Positions 13,354 to 20,222 of a DNA stretch of 21,940 bases are shown here, piece by piece. Below the pieces are notes generated by a model, which did no database searches, had not been told where the DNA came from, and saw only the letters and a program-made list of their open reading frames with translations. The position numbers and the translations under genes were made by a program. Every line of letters starts with the position of its first letter. The first letter of the stretch is position 1. Source of the DNA: JBDREW01 sp043819385 (GTDB lineage: Bacteria > Patescibacteriota > Minisyncoccia > Minisyncoccales > GWA2-38-27); contig JBDREW010000041.1 of NCBI GenBank assembly GCA_043819385.1, positions 1 through 21,940 on the forward strand. The letters run 5' to 3'.

Positions 13354-13548
13354 ATGAAAATAAAAGAATTACGTTTAAAACAAAATACTGAACTTAATAA
13401 GCTTCTTCAGGAAAAAAAAGAAAAACTACGTCAGTTTTATTTTAATTTATCATCAGGTAAAGTTAAGAATATAAAAGAAATTAGAGAAACAAAAAAAGAT
13501 ATTGCAAGAATATTAACAATTTTAAAGAATACAAAAAAAGAAAAATAG
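13354..13548 (+). CDS. rpmC: Ribosomal protein uL29
   Basis: Small two-helix 50S protein beside uL23 at the tunnel exit. 64 residues. MKIKELRLKQNTELNKLLQEKKEKLRQFYFNLSSGKVKNIKEIRETKKDIARILTIL shows the usual pattern: helix, the L-R-x-x-x-x-x-G-x-x-x-N turn region, and a second helix with I-A-R-I-x-T. The stop is TAG. The gene lies in its standard position between rplP and rpsQ. Confidence 0.94.
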   Translation: MKIKELRLKQNTELNKLLQEKKEKLRQFYFNLSSGKVKNIKEIRETKKDIARILTILKNTKKEK

Positions 13549-13575
13549 ATAAAGAAATAATTTATATTTAAATTT

Positions 13576-13809
13576 ATGGCCAAAAAACAATTAAAAGGAG
13601 TAATAATTTCAAGTAAAACAGCTAAAACAGTTGTTGTTGAAGTTGAAAGAGTGAAAGAGCATTCTAAATATAAAAGAAGATTTAAAGTTCATAAGAAATA
13701 TAAAGCACATTATGAAGAAGGAGAATATAAAACAGGAGATAAGGTTATGATTGAAGAGTGTCGTCCAATTAGTAAAGACAAAAGATGGAAAATAATAAAC
13801 AAAATTTAA
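13576..13809 (+). CDS. rpsQ: Ribosomal protein uS17
   Basis: OB-fold 30S protein bound early in assembly. 77 residues, typical. Family pattern: LKGVIISSKTAKTVVVEVERVKEHSKYKRRFKVHKKYKAH then GDKVMIEECRPISKDKRWKI. It closes the first uninterrupted run of the operon; a 132-bp repeat-filled gap follows before rplN, which is longer than any spacer upstream since rpsJ-rplC. No SD; the ATG follows TTTATATTTAAATTT. Confidence 0.96.
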   Translation: MAKKQLKGVIISSKTAKTVVVEVERVKEHSKYKRRFKVHKKYKAHYEEGEYKTGDKVMIEECRPISKDKRWKIINKI

Positions 13810-13814
13810 AAATA

Positions 13815-13941
13815 AAATATCAAAAATCAAAATGACATATCAAAATTCAAAAAGGAAAAGAGATAAAATATTTTTAACATTTAATGATTTTAATTTTTGA
13901 TTTGTAATTTTGCATTTTAATTTTTAATTTTTGATTTTAAT
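13815..13941. repeat. Repeat-filled spacer between rpsQ and rplN
   Basis: An A-rich left half with ATCAAAA units at about 7-bp period (including a 37-nt segment at 13827-13863 also found at 15977-16013) faces a T-rich right half of ATTTTTG/ATTTTTA units running to the rplN ATG. The halves are roughly reverse complements. No promoter or ORF is evident. Confidence 0.75.
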
Positions 13942-14310
13942 ATGATACAACCACAAACAATGTTAAAAGTAGCTGATAATTCAGGAGCAAAGATACTGCA
14001 ATGTATTAAGGTTTTAGGTGCAACAAGAATTAGATATGCTCAACTCGGAGATATTATTGTTGGAACTGTAAAATCAGCTGAGCCAAGAAGATTAGTGAAA
14101 AAACATGAAGTGGTAAGAGCAGTAGTTGTAAGACAAAGAAAAGCTTTTAGACGGAAAGATGGTTCTTATATCCGCTTTGATGATAATGCAGTTGTTATTA
14201 TAGATAAAGATAAAAATCCAAAAGGAGGAAGGATTTTTGGTCCAATTTCAAGAGAATTAAAGGAAAAAGGGTTTGACAAAATCGTAAATTTAGCTAAAGA
14301 TATAGTGTAA
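13942..14310 (+). CDS. rplN: Ribosomal protein uL14
   Basis: 50S protein at the subunit interface and a binding site of RsfS. 122 residues, exactly typical. MIQPQTMLKVADNSGAKILQCIKVLG, GDIIVGTVKSAEP, VVRQRKAFRRKDGSYIRFDDNAVVIID and RIFGPISRELKEKGFDKIVNLAKDIV cover the whole family consensus with no insert. It starts directly after a heptamer-repeat spacer and is followed by rplX after 2 bases. No SD. Confidence 0.98.
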   Translation: MIQPQTMLKVADNSGAKILQCIKVLGATRIRYAQLGDIIVGTVKSAEPRRLVKKHEVVRAVVVRQRKAFRRKDGSYIRFDDNAVVIIDKDKNPKGGRIFGPISRELKEKGFDKIVNLAKDIV

Positions 14311-14312
14311 TT

Positions 14313-14618
14313 ATGAAAATACATAAAGAAGATCAAATTTTGGTAATTTCTGGCAAAGATAAAGGCAGAAAAGGTAAAGTTATTGAATCTCTTCCTAAGA
14401 AGGGTAAAATTGCTGTTGAAGGAATTAATTTAAAGAAAAAACATGTTAAACCTAAAAAATCAGGAGATAAAGGTCAAATTGTAACAACCCCTGCTTTATT
14501 TGATGTTTCGGATGTAAAATTGATTTGTTCTAAATGTGGGAAAGCAGTACGAATTGAATATAAGATAGATAAAAAGATAAAACAAAGAATTTGTAAAAAA
14601 TGTAAAGGAGAAGTGTAA
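14313..14618 (+). CDS. rplX: Ribosomal protein uL24
   Basis: Assembly-initiating 50S protein. 101 residues. KOW motif in the first 35 residues (DQILVISGKDKGRKGKVIESLPKKGKIAVEG) followed by INLKKKHVKP. A C-terminal zinc-ribbon-like module has C72-x2-C75 and C94-x2-C97, as in the four-cysteine subset of bacterial uL24. Two bases separate it from rplN, so translational coupling is likely. No SD. Confidence 0.96.
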   Translation: MKIHKEDQILVISGKDKGRKGKVIESLPKKGKIAVEGINLKKKHVKPKKSGDKGQIVTTPALFDVSDVKLICSKCGKAVRIEYKIDKKIKQRICKKCKGEV

Positions 14619-14644
14619 ATTTTAAAACTTATTAGATTTTTATT

Positions 14645-15214
14645 ATGAGATTAAAAGAAAAATATCAAAAAGAAATAATACCTGTTATGATGGAAAAGTT
14701 TGGATATAAGAATAAAATGGCTGTTCCAAAGGTTGAAAAGGTTGTAATAAACATTGGATTTGGAAAATTAATTTCTGCAAAGACATCTGATGAACAAAAA
14801 AAGACTCAAGCATTTATTATAGAATCTTTATCTTCAATATGTGGGCAAAGACCAGTTTTAACCAAAGCAAAAAAATCAATTGCAGGATTTAAATTAAGAG
14901 AAGGAATGACAGTTGGTGCTATGAATACTTTAAGAGGGGGAAAAATGTATGATTTTTTAGAAAGGTTAATTAATATTGCTATTCCTCGTTCAAGAGATTT
15001 TCAAGGTATTGATTTAAAATCATTTGATAAAGAAGGAAATCTTACAATAGTAATTAAAGAGCATATTGTTTTCCCAGAAATTTTACCAGAAAAAACTAAA
15101 TTTATTTTTGCTTTTGAAATTACTATTGTTAATACAGCAAAAAATAAAGAACAAGGAGAAGAATTATTAAGATTAATGGGATTCCCATTAAAAAAATCAA
15201 ATATTAAAAATTAA
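14645..15214 (+). CDS. rplE: Ribosomal protein uL5
   Basis: 50S protein that holds 5S rRNA and contacts P-site tRNA. 189 residues, slightly above the usual 179. Recognisable segments: YQKEIIPVMMEKFGYKNKMAVPKVEKVVINIGFG, GQRPVLTKAKKSIAGFKLREGMTVGAMNTLRGGKMYDFLERLINIAIPRSRDFQGI, and ITIVNTAKNKEQGEELLRLMGFP. The last codons (NIKN then TAA) fall within an AAAAATT heptamer array that runs into the spacer, so the C-terminal end has probably been lengthened by the repeat. rpsN follows 24 bp later. Confidence 0.97.
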   Translation: MRLKEKYQKEIIPVMMEKFGYKNKMAVPKVEKVVINIGFGKLISAKTSDEQKKTQAFIIESLSSICGQRPVLTKAKKSIAGFKLREGMTVGAMNTLRGGKMYDFLERLINIAIPRSRDFQGIDLKSFDKEGNLTIVIKEHIVFPEILPEKTKFIFAFEITIVNTAKNKEQGEELLRLMGFPLKKSNIKN

Positions 15215-15226
15215 AAATCAAAATTA
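15206..15226. repeat. Heptamer array over the rplE stop codon
   Basis: Units AAAAATT, AAAAATC and AAAATTA in exact 7-bp register overlap the rplE stop at 15212-15214 and fill most of the spacer to rpsN. Confidence 0.6.
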
Positions 15227-15238
15227 AAGATAAAAATT

Positions 15239-15424
15239 ATGGCAAAAACAGCACAAATTGTAAAATCCAAAAAGAAACCAAAATTTAGCACAAGAAAGGT
15301 TAATCGTTGTTTTAAATGTGGAAGAAGAAGGGGATTTATGCGTGATTTTGGTTTATGTAGAATATGTTTTAGAGAGATGGCAAACAAAGGCGAAATTCCT
15401 GGTGTAACAAAATCATCTTGGTAA
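15239..15424 (+). CDS. rpsN: Ribosomal protein uS14, zinc-binding short form (type Z)
   Basis: 30S head protein. 61 residues, the short form. The zinc knuckle C24-x2-C27-x12-C40-x2-C43 in NRCFKCGRRRGFMRDFGLCRICFRE is complete, so it needs Zn. The C-terminus ANKGEIPGVTKSSW is typical. In its standard place between rplE and rpsH. No SD. Confidence 0.97.
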   Translation: MAKTAQIVKSKKKPKFSTRKVNRCFKCGRRRGFMRDFGLCRICFREMANKGEIPGVTKSSW

Positions 15425-15451
15425 TAATTTAAAGTTTAAAGTTTTAAAATC

Positions 15452-15883
15452 ATGATTGATCCAATAGTAGACATGTTAAATAGAATACGAAATAGCCAAG
15501 CTGTTTTTAAAGAAACAGTTTCTATTCCTTTTTCTAATTTAAAATATGAGATCGCTAAAATTTTAGAAAAAAGAGGATATATTGAAAAAATTGAAAAAAA
15601 AGGTAGAAAAGAGAAGAAATTTATTGAATTAACATTGAAATACGAACAAAATTTATCAGAATTAAATGATAAAAAAGAATCAAGACAGAAAAAAGAGCCA
15701 GTAATTTTAGGATTAAAAAGAATTTCTAAACAAGGACAAAGAATTTATAAGAATTATAAAGGAATAAAATTAGTTAGAGGTGGATATGGAATGGCAATAG
15801 TTTCTACTCCAAAAGGATTAATGACAGATAGAGATGCTAAAAAAAGTAAGTTAGGGGGAGAAATTTTATGTGAGATATGGTAG
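15452..15883 (+). CDS. rpsH: Ribosomal protein uS8
   Basis: Central-domain 30S protein; in E. coli it also represses the spc operon. 143 residues, about 10 more than usual. DPIVDMLNRIRNSQAVFKETVSIPFSNLKYEIAKILEKRGYI opens the protein; a Lys/Glu-rich insert (about 66-85, including NDKKESRQKKEP) enlarges the middle; the C-terminal RNA-binding domain GLKRISKQGQRIYKNYKGIKLVRGGYGMAIVSTPKGLMTDRDAKKSKLGGEILCEIW is complete. The stop is TAG. A 205-bp repeat-laden gap follows before rplF. Confidence 0.96.
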   Translation: MIDPIVDMLNRIRNSQAVFKETVSIPFSNLKYEIAKILEKRGYIEKIEKKGRKEKKFIELTLKYEQNLSELNDKKESRQKKEPVILGLKRISKQGQRIYKNYKGIKLVRGGYGMAIVSTPKGLMTDRDAKKSKLGGEILCEIW

Positions 15884-16088
15884 AAATATTAAAAATTAAA
15901 AATCAAAAATAAGAACCCTCCTCGCTTTGCTCATCAGAACCTTGATTCGCTAATGTAAAATCATTTATTCTTAAATTCAAAATGACATATCAAAATTTAA
16001 AAAGAAAAAGAGACAGAAGAAGACAGGGAAATTTAAAATTAAGTCATTAAAAATTGATTCAAAATTAAAAATTAAAAATTATTTTATT
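15884..16088. repeat. Composite repeat spacer between rpsH and rplF
   Basis: In order: AAAAATT/AAAAATC/AAAAATA heptamers (15891-15911); a G/C-richer segment with the inverted second copy of the 22-nt repeat (15936-15957); the second copy of the 37-nt repeat (15977-16013, two differences from 13827-13863); and three AAAATTA heptamers plus TTTTATT (16061-16088) ending exactly at the rplF ATG. No ORF or promoter stands out. Confidence 0.8.
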
Positions 16089-16631
16089 ATGTCACGTATA
16101 GGAAAAAAACCAATTGAAATACCAGCAGATGTTGAAGTCAAAATGGACGGAAATATTATTGTTGTTAAGGGTCCAAAAGGCGAACTTCAAAGAGAAGTTA
16201 GACCTGAAGTTAAAATTGAAATTACAGATAAAGAAATTACAGTTTCTCCGAAACAAGAAACAAAAAAAACAAAAGCTTTTTGGGGATTGTTTAGAGCTCT
16301 TATTTTTAATATGATAGAAGGAGTAAAGAATGGATATGAAAAAAAATTAGAAATTCAAGGAGTTGGTTATAAAGCAAATTTAGAAGGAGAAGATTTAATT
16401 TTAAATGTTGGTTTTTCTCATTCTGTTAAAATAGAAAAAGTTCCAGAAATAACTTTTTTGGTTGAAAAAAATATTATTACAGTATCAGGAATAGATAAAG
16501 CATTAGTCGGTCAGATTACAGCTAAGATAAGAGCAGTGAAACCACCAGAGCCATATAAAGGCAAAGGAATTAGATATGTTGGTGAATATGTAAGAAGAAA
16601 AGTTGGTAAAAAAGCAGTATCTTCAGAATAA
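16089..16631 (+). CDS. rplF: Ribosomal protein uL6
   Basis: 50S protein near the sarcin-ricin loop, contacting EF-Tu and EF-G. 180 residues, normal. SRIGKKPIEIPADVEVKMDGNIIVVKGPKGELQRE opens domain 1; YEKKLEIQGVGYKANLEGEDLILNVGFSHSV starts domain 2; the C-terminal signature KPPEPYKGKGIRYVGEYVRRKVGK is complete. The start codon is directly adjacent to a heptamer array, so its ribosome loading must work without an SD. Confidence 0.97.
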   Translation: MSRIGKKPIEIPADVEVKMDGNIIVVKGPKGELQREVRPEVKIEITDKEITVSPKQETKKTKAFWGLFRALIFNMIEGVKNGYEKKLEIQGVGYKANLEGEDLILNVGFSHSVKIEKVPEITFLVEKNIITVSGIDKALVGQITAKIRAVKPPEPYKGKGIRYVGEYVRRKVGKKAVSSE

Positions 16632-16651
16632 TTTTAATTTGAATATTATTT

Positions 16652-17053
16652 ATGTTAAAAAAACAAGAAAAAAGAATTAGAAGACATAAAAGAGTAAGAG
16701 CAAAAGTAAAAGGAACTGCTGAAATTCCTCGTTTTTATGTTTTTAGAACGTCAAAACATATTTATGCACAATTGATTAATGATGATAAAGGAAAAACTTT
16801 ATTAAGTTTTAATGATGTTAAAATTAGTTCTTCTAAAAAATCTGTTAGTAATTCTTTAAGTAGTGATGCTGATAAGGGAAAAGAAACACAAACAAAAAAA
16901 ATTGCAATTGCTTATCAAGTAGGAGAATCAATTGCTAAAAAAGCGTTAGAAAATAAAATTGAAAAAGTTGTTTTTGATAGAGGAGGATATAAATATCATG
17001 GAAGAGTAAAAGCAGTTGCTGAAGGAGCAAGAAAAGCAGGACTTAAATTTTAA
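16652..17053 (+). CDS. rplR: Ribosomal protein uL18
   Basis: 5S rRNA-binding 50S protein. 133 residues against a usual 115-120. N-terminal basic arm EKRIRRHKRVRAKVKGTAEIPRFYVFRTSKHIYAQLINDDKGKTLLSF, then a Ser/Lys-rich insert (about 60-80, SSKKSVSNSLSSDADKGKE), then VGESIAKKALENKIEKVVFDRGGYKYHGRVKAVAEGARKAGLKF. The insert lies in the loop between conserved strands and is in frame. No SD; 29 bp to rpsE. Confidence 0.96.
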   Translation: MLKKQEKRIRRHKRVRAKVKGTAEIPRFYVFRTSKHIYAQLINDDKGKTLLSFNDVKISSSKKSVSNSLSSDADKGKETQTKKIAIAYQVGESIAKKALENKIEKVVFDRGGYKYHGRVKAVAEGARKAGLKF

Positions 17054-17082
17054 AACTAAATTGATATTAATTTTATATAATT

Positions 17083-17565
17083 ATGAATCCAAAAAATAAA
17101 CCATTTAGAAGAGGGCCAAGAGAAGAAAAAAAGAGTGAATTTGATTCAAAACTTTTAGATTTGACTAGAGTTTCAAGAATGACAGCAGGTGGTCGTCGAT
17201 TTAGATTTAGAGCATTAATTGTAATAGGAAATAAAAAAGGAAAAGTTGGATTTGGAATAGCAAAAGGAGCAGATGTTGCTCAAGCAGTAGAGAAAGCAAC
17301 AGCAGTAGCAAATAAAAATTTAATAAATGTTCTAATTGTAAATGAAACTATTCCTCATCAGGTTGAAGCAAAATTTGGTGCTGCTAAAGTTTTACTTAAA
17401 CCTCAAAGCAAAGGAAGAGGTTTAGTTGCTGGGGGAACAGTAAGAGTTGTTTGTAATTTGGCTGGTATTAAAAATATATCTTCAAAAACAACAACAAGAA
17501 CAGGAAATAAACTTAATAATACTAAAGCTACAATAAACGCTCTTAAAAAATTAAAGCGATCTTAG
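17083..17565 (+). CDS. rpsE: Ribosomal protein uS5
   Basis: 30S protein at the mRNA entry channel, involved in fidelity. 160 residues. RVSRMTAGGRRFRFRALIVIGNKKGKVGFGIAKGADVAQAVEKA gives the double-stranded RNA-binding fold, and LKPQSKGRGLVAGGTVRVVCNLAGIKNISSKTTTRTGNKLNNTKATINALKKL the C-terminal domain. AGGTVR and TRTGNKLNNTKAT differ from the proteobacterial AGGPVR and GSSNPINVVRAT. The stop is TAG. The next gene is rplO after 45 bp: rpmD, which normally lies here, is absent. Confidence 0.96.
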   Translation: MNPKNKPFRRGPREEKKSEFDSKLLDLTRVSRMTAGGRRFRFRALIVIGNKKGKVGFGIAKGADVAQAVEKATAVANKNLINVLIVNETIPHQVEAKFGAAKVLLKPQSKGRGLVAGGTVRVVCNLAGIKNISSKTTTRTGNKLNNTKATINALKKLKRS

Positions 17566-17610
17566 TAATTTTTATTAAATAGGTAAAAATAAATTAAGAT
17601 TATTATTAAA

Positions 17611-18156
17611 ATGCAAATTCATCAATTAAAACCAATACATAAAAATAAAAAGAAAAAAAGAATTGGTCGTGGAGGAAAAAGAGGAACTTATTCTGGAAGA
17701 GGGCAAAAGGGACAAAAATCTAGAGCAGGAAGCAAAATGGCTCCAGCTATTCGTGAATTGATAAAGAGATATCCTAAATTAAAAGGGTATAAATCAAAAA
17801 GAATAGAGAAAAATATTGCTATTGTTAATATTGATGTTTTGAACGAAAATTTTAAAGATTTAGAGATTGTTAATCCAAAGTCCTTGCTTGAAAAGAAATT
17901 AATAAGTAAAATAAAAGGTAATACTCCTAAGGTAAAAATTCTTAGTAAAGGAAAATTAACTAAAAAGCTTATTATTGAGAATTGTGATACATCTAAAGCA
18001 GTTAAAGAAATTGTTGAAAAAATAGGAGGAAAGGTAAAAATATCAAAAATTAAAAAGGCAGAACAAGTCAAAAATTCTAATTCTGTTGATAAAAAACCCG
18101 TCAAAAATTTTCCTGGGGAAAATATTAAGACGGGCGAGGAAAAACCTAAAAAATAA
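17611..18156 (+). CDS. rplO: Ribosomal protein uL15 with repeat-derived C-terminal tail
   Basis: Late-assembly 50S protein. 181 residues. N-terminal glycine-rich signature KKKKRIGRGGKRGTYSGRGQKGQKSRAGSK and the C-terminal domain (PKVKILSKGKLTKKLIIENCDTSKAVKEIVEKIGGKVKI) are standard and end near residue 147. The remaining 34 residues are a tail; residues 159-181 (VDKKPVKNFPGENIKTGEEKPKK) match residues 34-59 of uL23 and are encoded by a 38-nt DNA palindrome (18097-18134). secY follows 11 bp later. The tail has no stop or frameshift. No SD. Confidence 0.96.
   Translation: MQIHQLKPIHKNKKKKRIGRGGKRGTYSGRGQKGQKSRAGSKMAPAIRELIKRYPKLKGYKSKRIEKNIAIVNIDVLNENFKDLEIVNPKSLLEKKLISKIKGNTPKVKILSKGKLTKKLIIENCDTSKAVKEIVEKIGGKVKISKIKKAEQVKNSNSVDKKPVKNFPGENIKTGEEKPKK
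18085..18143 (+). repeat. In-frame palindromic repeat, copy in uL15
   Basis: Outer arms CCCGTC (18097-18102) and GACGGG (18129-18134), inner arms AATTTTCC and GGAAAATATT around a TGG loop. The core 18107-18129 differs from the rplW copy by one base over 23. The higher G/C of the outer arms stands out against the host gene. Confidence 0.8.
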
Positions 18157-18167
18157 TTATTTTACTT

Positions 18168-19445
18168 ATGTGGTATAACAAAGTTATTCAAGTTTTTAAA
18201 ATTAAAGAATTAAGAAATAAAATCCTATTTATATTAGGAGTTTTTGCGCTTTTTAGAATAATGGCGAATATTCCTATGCCGGGAATAAATGCTGAAAATT
18301 TAAAAAACTTTTTTGATCAATTTCAAATGTTTGGACTATTGAATGTTTTTACTGGTGGAGCTTTAGATAAGCTTTCTATTGTAATGCTTGGATTAGGTCC
18401 ATATATTACATCAGTTATTATTTTACAATTGTTAACAATGATATTTCCTCAATTAGAGAAAATATATAAAGAAGAGGGAGAAGCTGGTAAGAAAAAGTTT
18501 AATCAATATGGAAGAATAGCAACAATTCCTTTGGCTGGTTTGCAAGGATATGCAATGTTATCTTTATTCCAACGTCAAGGAGTAATCCCAAGTTTAAGTC
18601 CTTTGATTCTTTTAAGTTCGCTTTTAACAATAATTGCTGGAACTGTATTTTTGATGTGGTTAGGAGAATTAATAACAGAAAGGGGAATTGGTAATGGAGT
18701 ATCTCTTTTAATTTTTGCTGGTATTATTGCTGATTTTCCTAATAATCTTCGTCAGATACTTGTTACTTGGGATCCTGCTCAAATTCCATCATATATTATT
18801 TTCTTTGTGATGGCTTTATTTATTATTGCTGGTGTAGTTTTAATTACAGAGGGTAGACGGAATATTCCTGTTTCTTATGCTAAAAGAGTAAGAGGAACAA
18901 AAATGTTTGGAGGAGTTTCAACTTATTTGCCATTAAATGTAAATCCAGCTGGAGTAATGCCCATAATTTTTGCATTATCTATTTTGCTTTTCCCACAAAT
19001 GATTACAGGGTTTTTAGAGGGGGGAGGAGGAATATTTGCTAATATTGCTAGTAATATAAATAACTTTTTAGGGAATCCATGGACTCATGGAATCTTATAC
19101 TTTTTATTAGTTGCTATTTTTACATTTTTTTATACTAATGTTACTTTTGATCCAAAAGCAATTGCGGATAATCTGCAAAAAATGGGTGGATTTGTTCCAG
19201 GTATCAGACCAGGAGAATCAACTGCTAAGTTTATTCGTTATATTTTAAATAGAGTTTTGATGATTGGTGCATTGTTTTTAGGTATAATCGCAGTGATGCC
19301 ATCTATTGTTGGTGGAATTACTGGTATATTGGTATTTAGTTTTTTAATAGGAGGAACTTCTCTCCTTATTGGAGTTTCAGTAATTTTAGAAACAATGAAA
19401 CAAGTTAATGCTCAGCTTCAAATGAGAGAATACGAAACATTTTAA
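18168..19445 (+). CDS. secY: Protein translocase subunit SecY
   Basis: Channel-forming subunit of the Sec translocon, integral to the cytoplasmic membrane. 425 residues with about ten hydrophobic segments: TM1 (NKILFILGVFALFRIMANIPMPG), the plug region after it, LGLGPYITSVIILQLLTMIFPQL, GTVFLMWLGELITERGIGNG, TEGRRNIPVSYAKRV on the cytosolic C4 loop, NPAGVMPIIFALSILLFPQ, DPKAIADNLQKMGGFVPGIRPG and the final TM10 before MKQVNAQLQMREYETF. Nothing is missing. It is in its conserved place after rplO. Stop TAA, then a 60-bp spacer before adk. No SD. Confidence 0.98.
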   Translation: MWYNKVIQVFKIKELRNKILFILGVFALFRIMANIPMPGINAENLKNFFDQFQMFGLLNVFTGGALDKLSIVMLGLGPYITSVIILQLLTMIFPQLEKIYKEEGEAGKKKFNQYGRIATIPLAGLQGYAMLSLFQRQGVIPSLSPLILLSSLLTIIAGTVFLMWLGELITERGIGNGVSLLIFAGIIADFPNNLRQILVTWDPAQIPSYIIFFVMALFIIAGVVLITEGRRNIPVSYAKRVRGTKMFGGVSTYLPLNVNPAGVMPIIFALSILLFPQMITGFLEGGGGIFANIASNINNFLGNPWTHGILYFLLVAIFTFFYTNVTFDPKAIADNLQKMGGFVPGIRPGESTAKFIRYILNRVLMIGALFLGIIAVMPSIVGGITGILVFSFLIGGTSLLIGVSVILETMKQVNAQLQMREYETF

Positions 19446-19505
19446 TATTTAATAATTAACCCACCTACATTACTGCGTAAAGTATTGCGGGCAGTTAAAT
19501 AAATT
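19446..19505. other. G/C-richer insert between secY and adk
   Basis: The 60-bp spacer contains about 35 bases (19459-19495) much richer in G/C than the surroundings, bounded by TTAAC and GTTAA. It has the look of a dispersed repeat or weak hairpin but no second copy is present in this window. Confidence 0.4.
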
Positions 19506-20222
19506 ATGAACAAAAGAAATATAGTAATTATTTTTGGTCCTCCTGGTGCCGGAAAAGGAACTCAAGCAGAATTATTATCAGATAAATTAGGACTTTACCA
19601 TTTCGAAACAAGTAAAATTTTAGAATTAAATTTTAAAAAAGCTGAGAATCTTTCTTCTGATTCAGAAGAAAGATTTATTGAGGTTGAAGGAGAAAAATAT
19701 GATTCTTTAAATGAAAAAAAGTTATGGTCAGAAGGTTCTTTGTGTAGTCCTCCTTATGTTGTTAATTTGGTTAAAGAAAAAGTAAAAGAATTATTTGATT
19801 CAGGAGAAAATTTAATTTTTTCTGGTTCTCCAAGAACTCTTTATGAGGCAGAAAGATTAGTTCCATTTTTAAAAGAACTTTATGGAGAGGAAAATATAAA
19901 AGCATTCTTTATAGATATAAGTCCTGAAGAAACTCTTTTTAGGAATTCTAATCGTAGAATTTGTGATTTAATGCGTCATCCAATTATATATAAAGAAGAA
20001 ACTAAAAACTTAACAATTTGTCCTTTGGATGGTTCTAAATTAATTAAAAGAGAAGGTCTTGATGATCCAGAAACTATTAAGGTTAGATTGAAAGAGTATA
20101 AAGAAAGAACATTTCCTGTTGTAGAGTTTTTAGAAAAAAATGGGATAAAGGTAGACAAGGTAAATGGTGAACAATCTGTTTCAGAGGTTTTTGGAGACAT
20201 AATAAAATTACTTAATACTTAA
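19506..20222 (+). CDS. adk: Divergent adenylate kinase family nucleoside monophosphate kinase
   Basis: Expected reaction: ATP + AMP to 2 ADP. 238 residues, above the usual 215. P-loop GPPGAGKGTQA at 11-21 is perfect. The AMP-site stretch normally reading S-T-G-D-L-R is FETSKILEL, and the usual LDGFPRT is IFSGSPRT (104-111), so the Asp-Gly before Phe-Pro-Arg is replaced. An expanded segment (about 42-80) sits in the NMP-binding region. The lid (RRICDLMRHP at 150-159 through TICPLDG at 170-176) has only C153 and C172, not a clear four-ligand zinc site, and is followed by REGLDDPETIKVRLKEYKERTFPVV. Position between secY and map supports adk, but AMP specificity should be treated as inferred. Confidence 0.85.
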   Translation: MNKRNIVIIFGPPGAGKGTQAELLSDKLGLYHFETSKILELNFKKAENLSSDSEERFIEVEGEKYDSLNEKKLWSEGSLCSPPYVVNLVKEKVKELFDSGENLIFSGSPRTLYEAERLVPFLKELYGEENIKAFFIDISPEETLFRNSNRRICDLMRHPIIYKEETKNLTICPLDGSKLIKREGLDDPETIKVRLKEYKERTFPVVEFLEKNGIKVDKVNGEQSVSEVFGDIIKLLNT

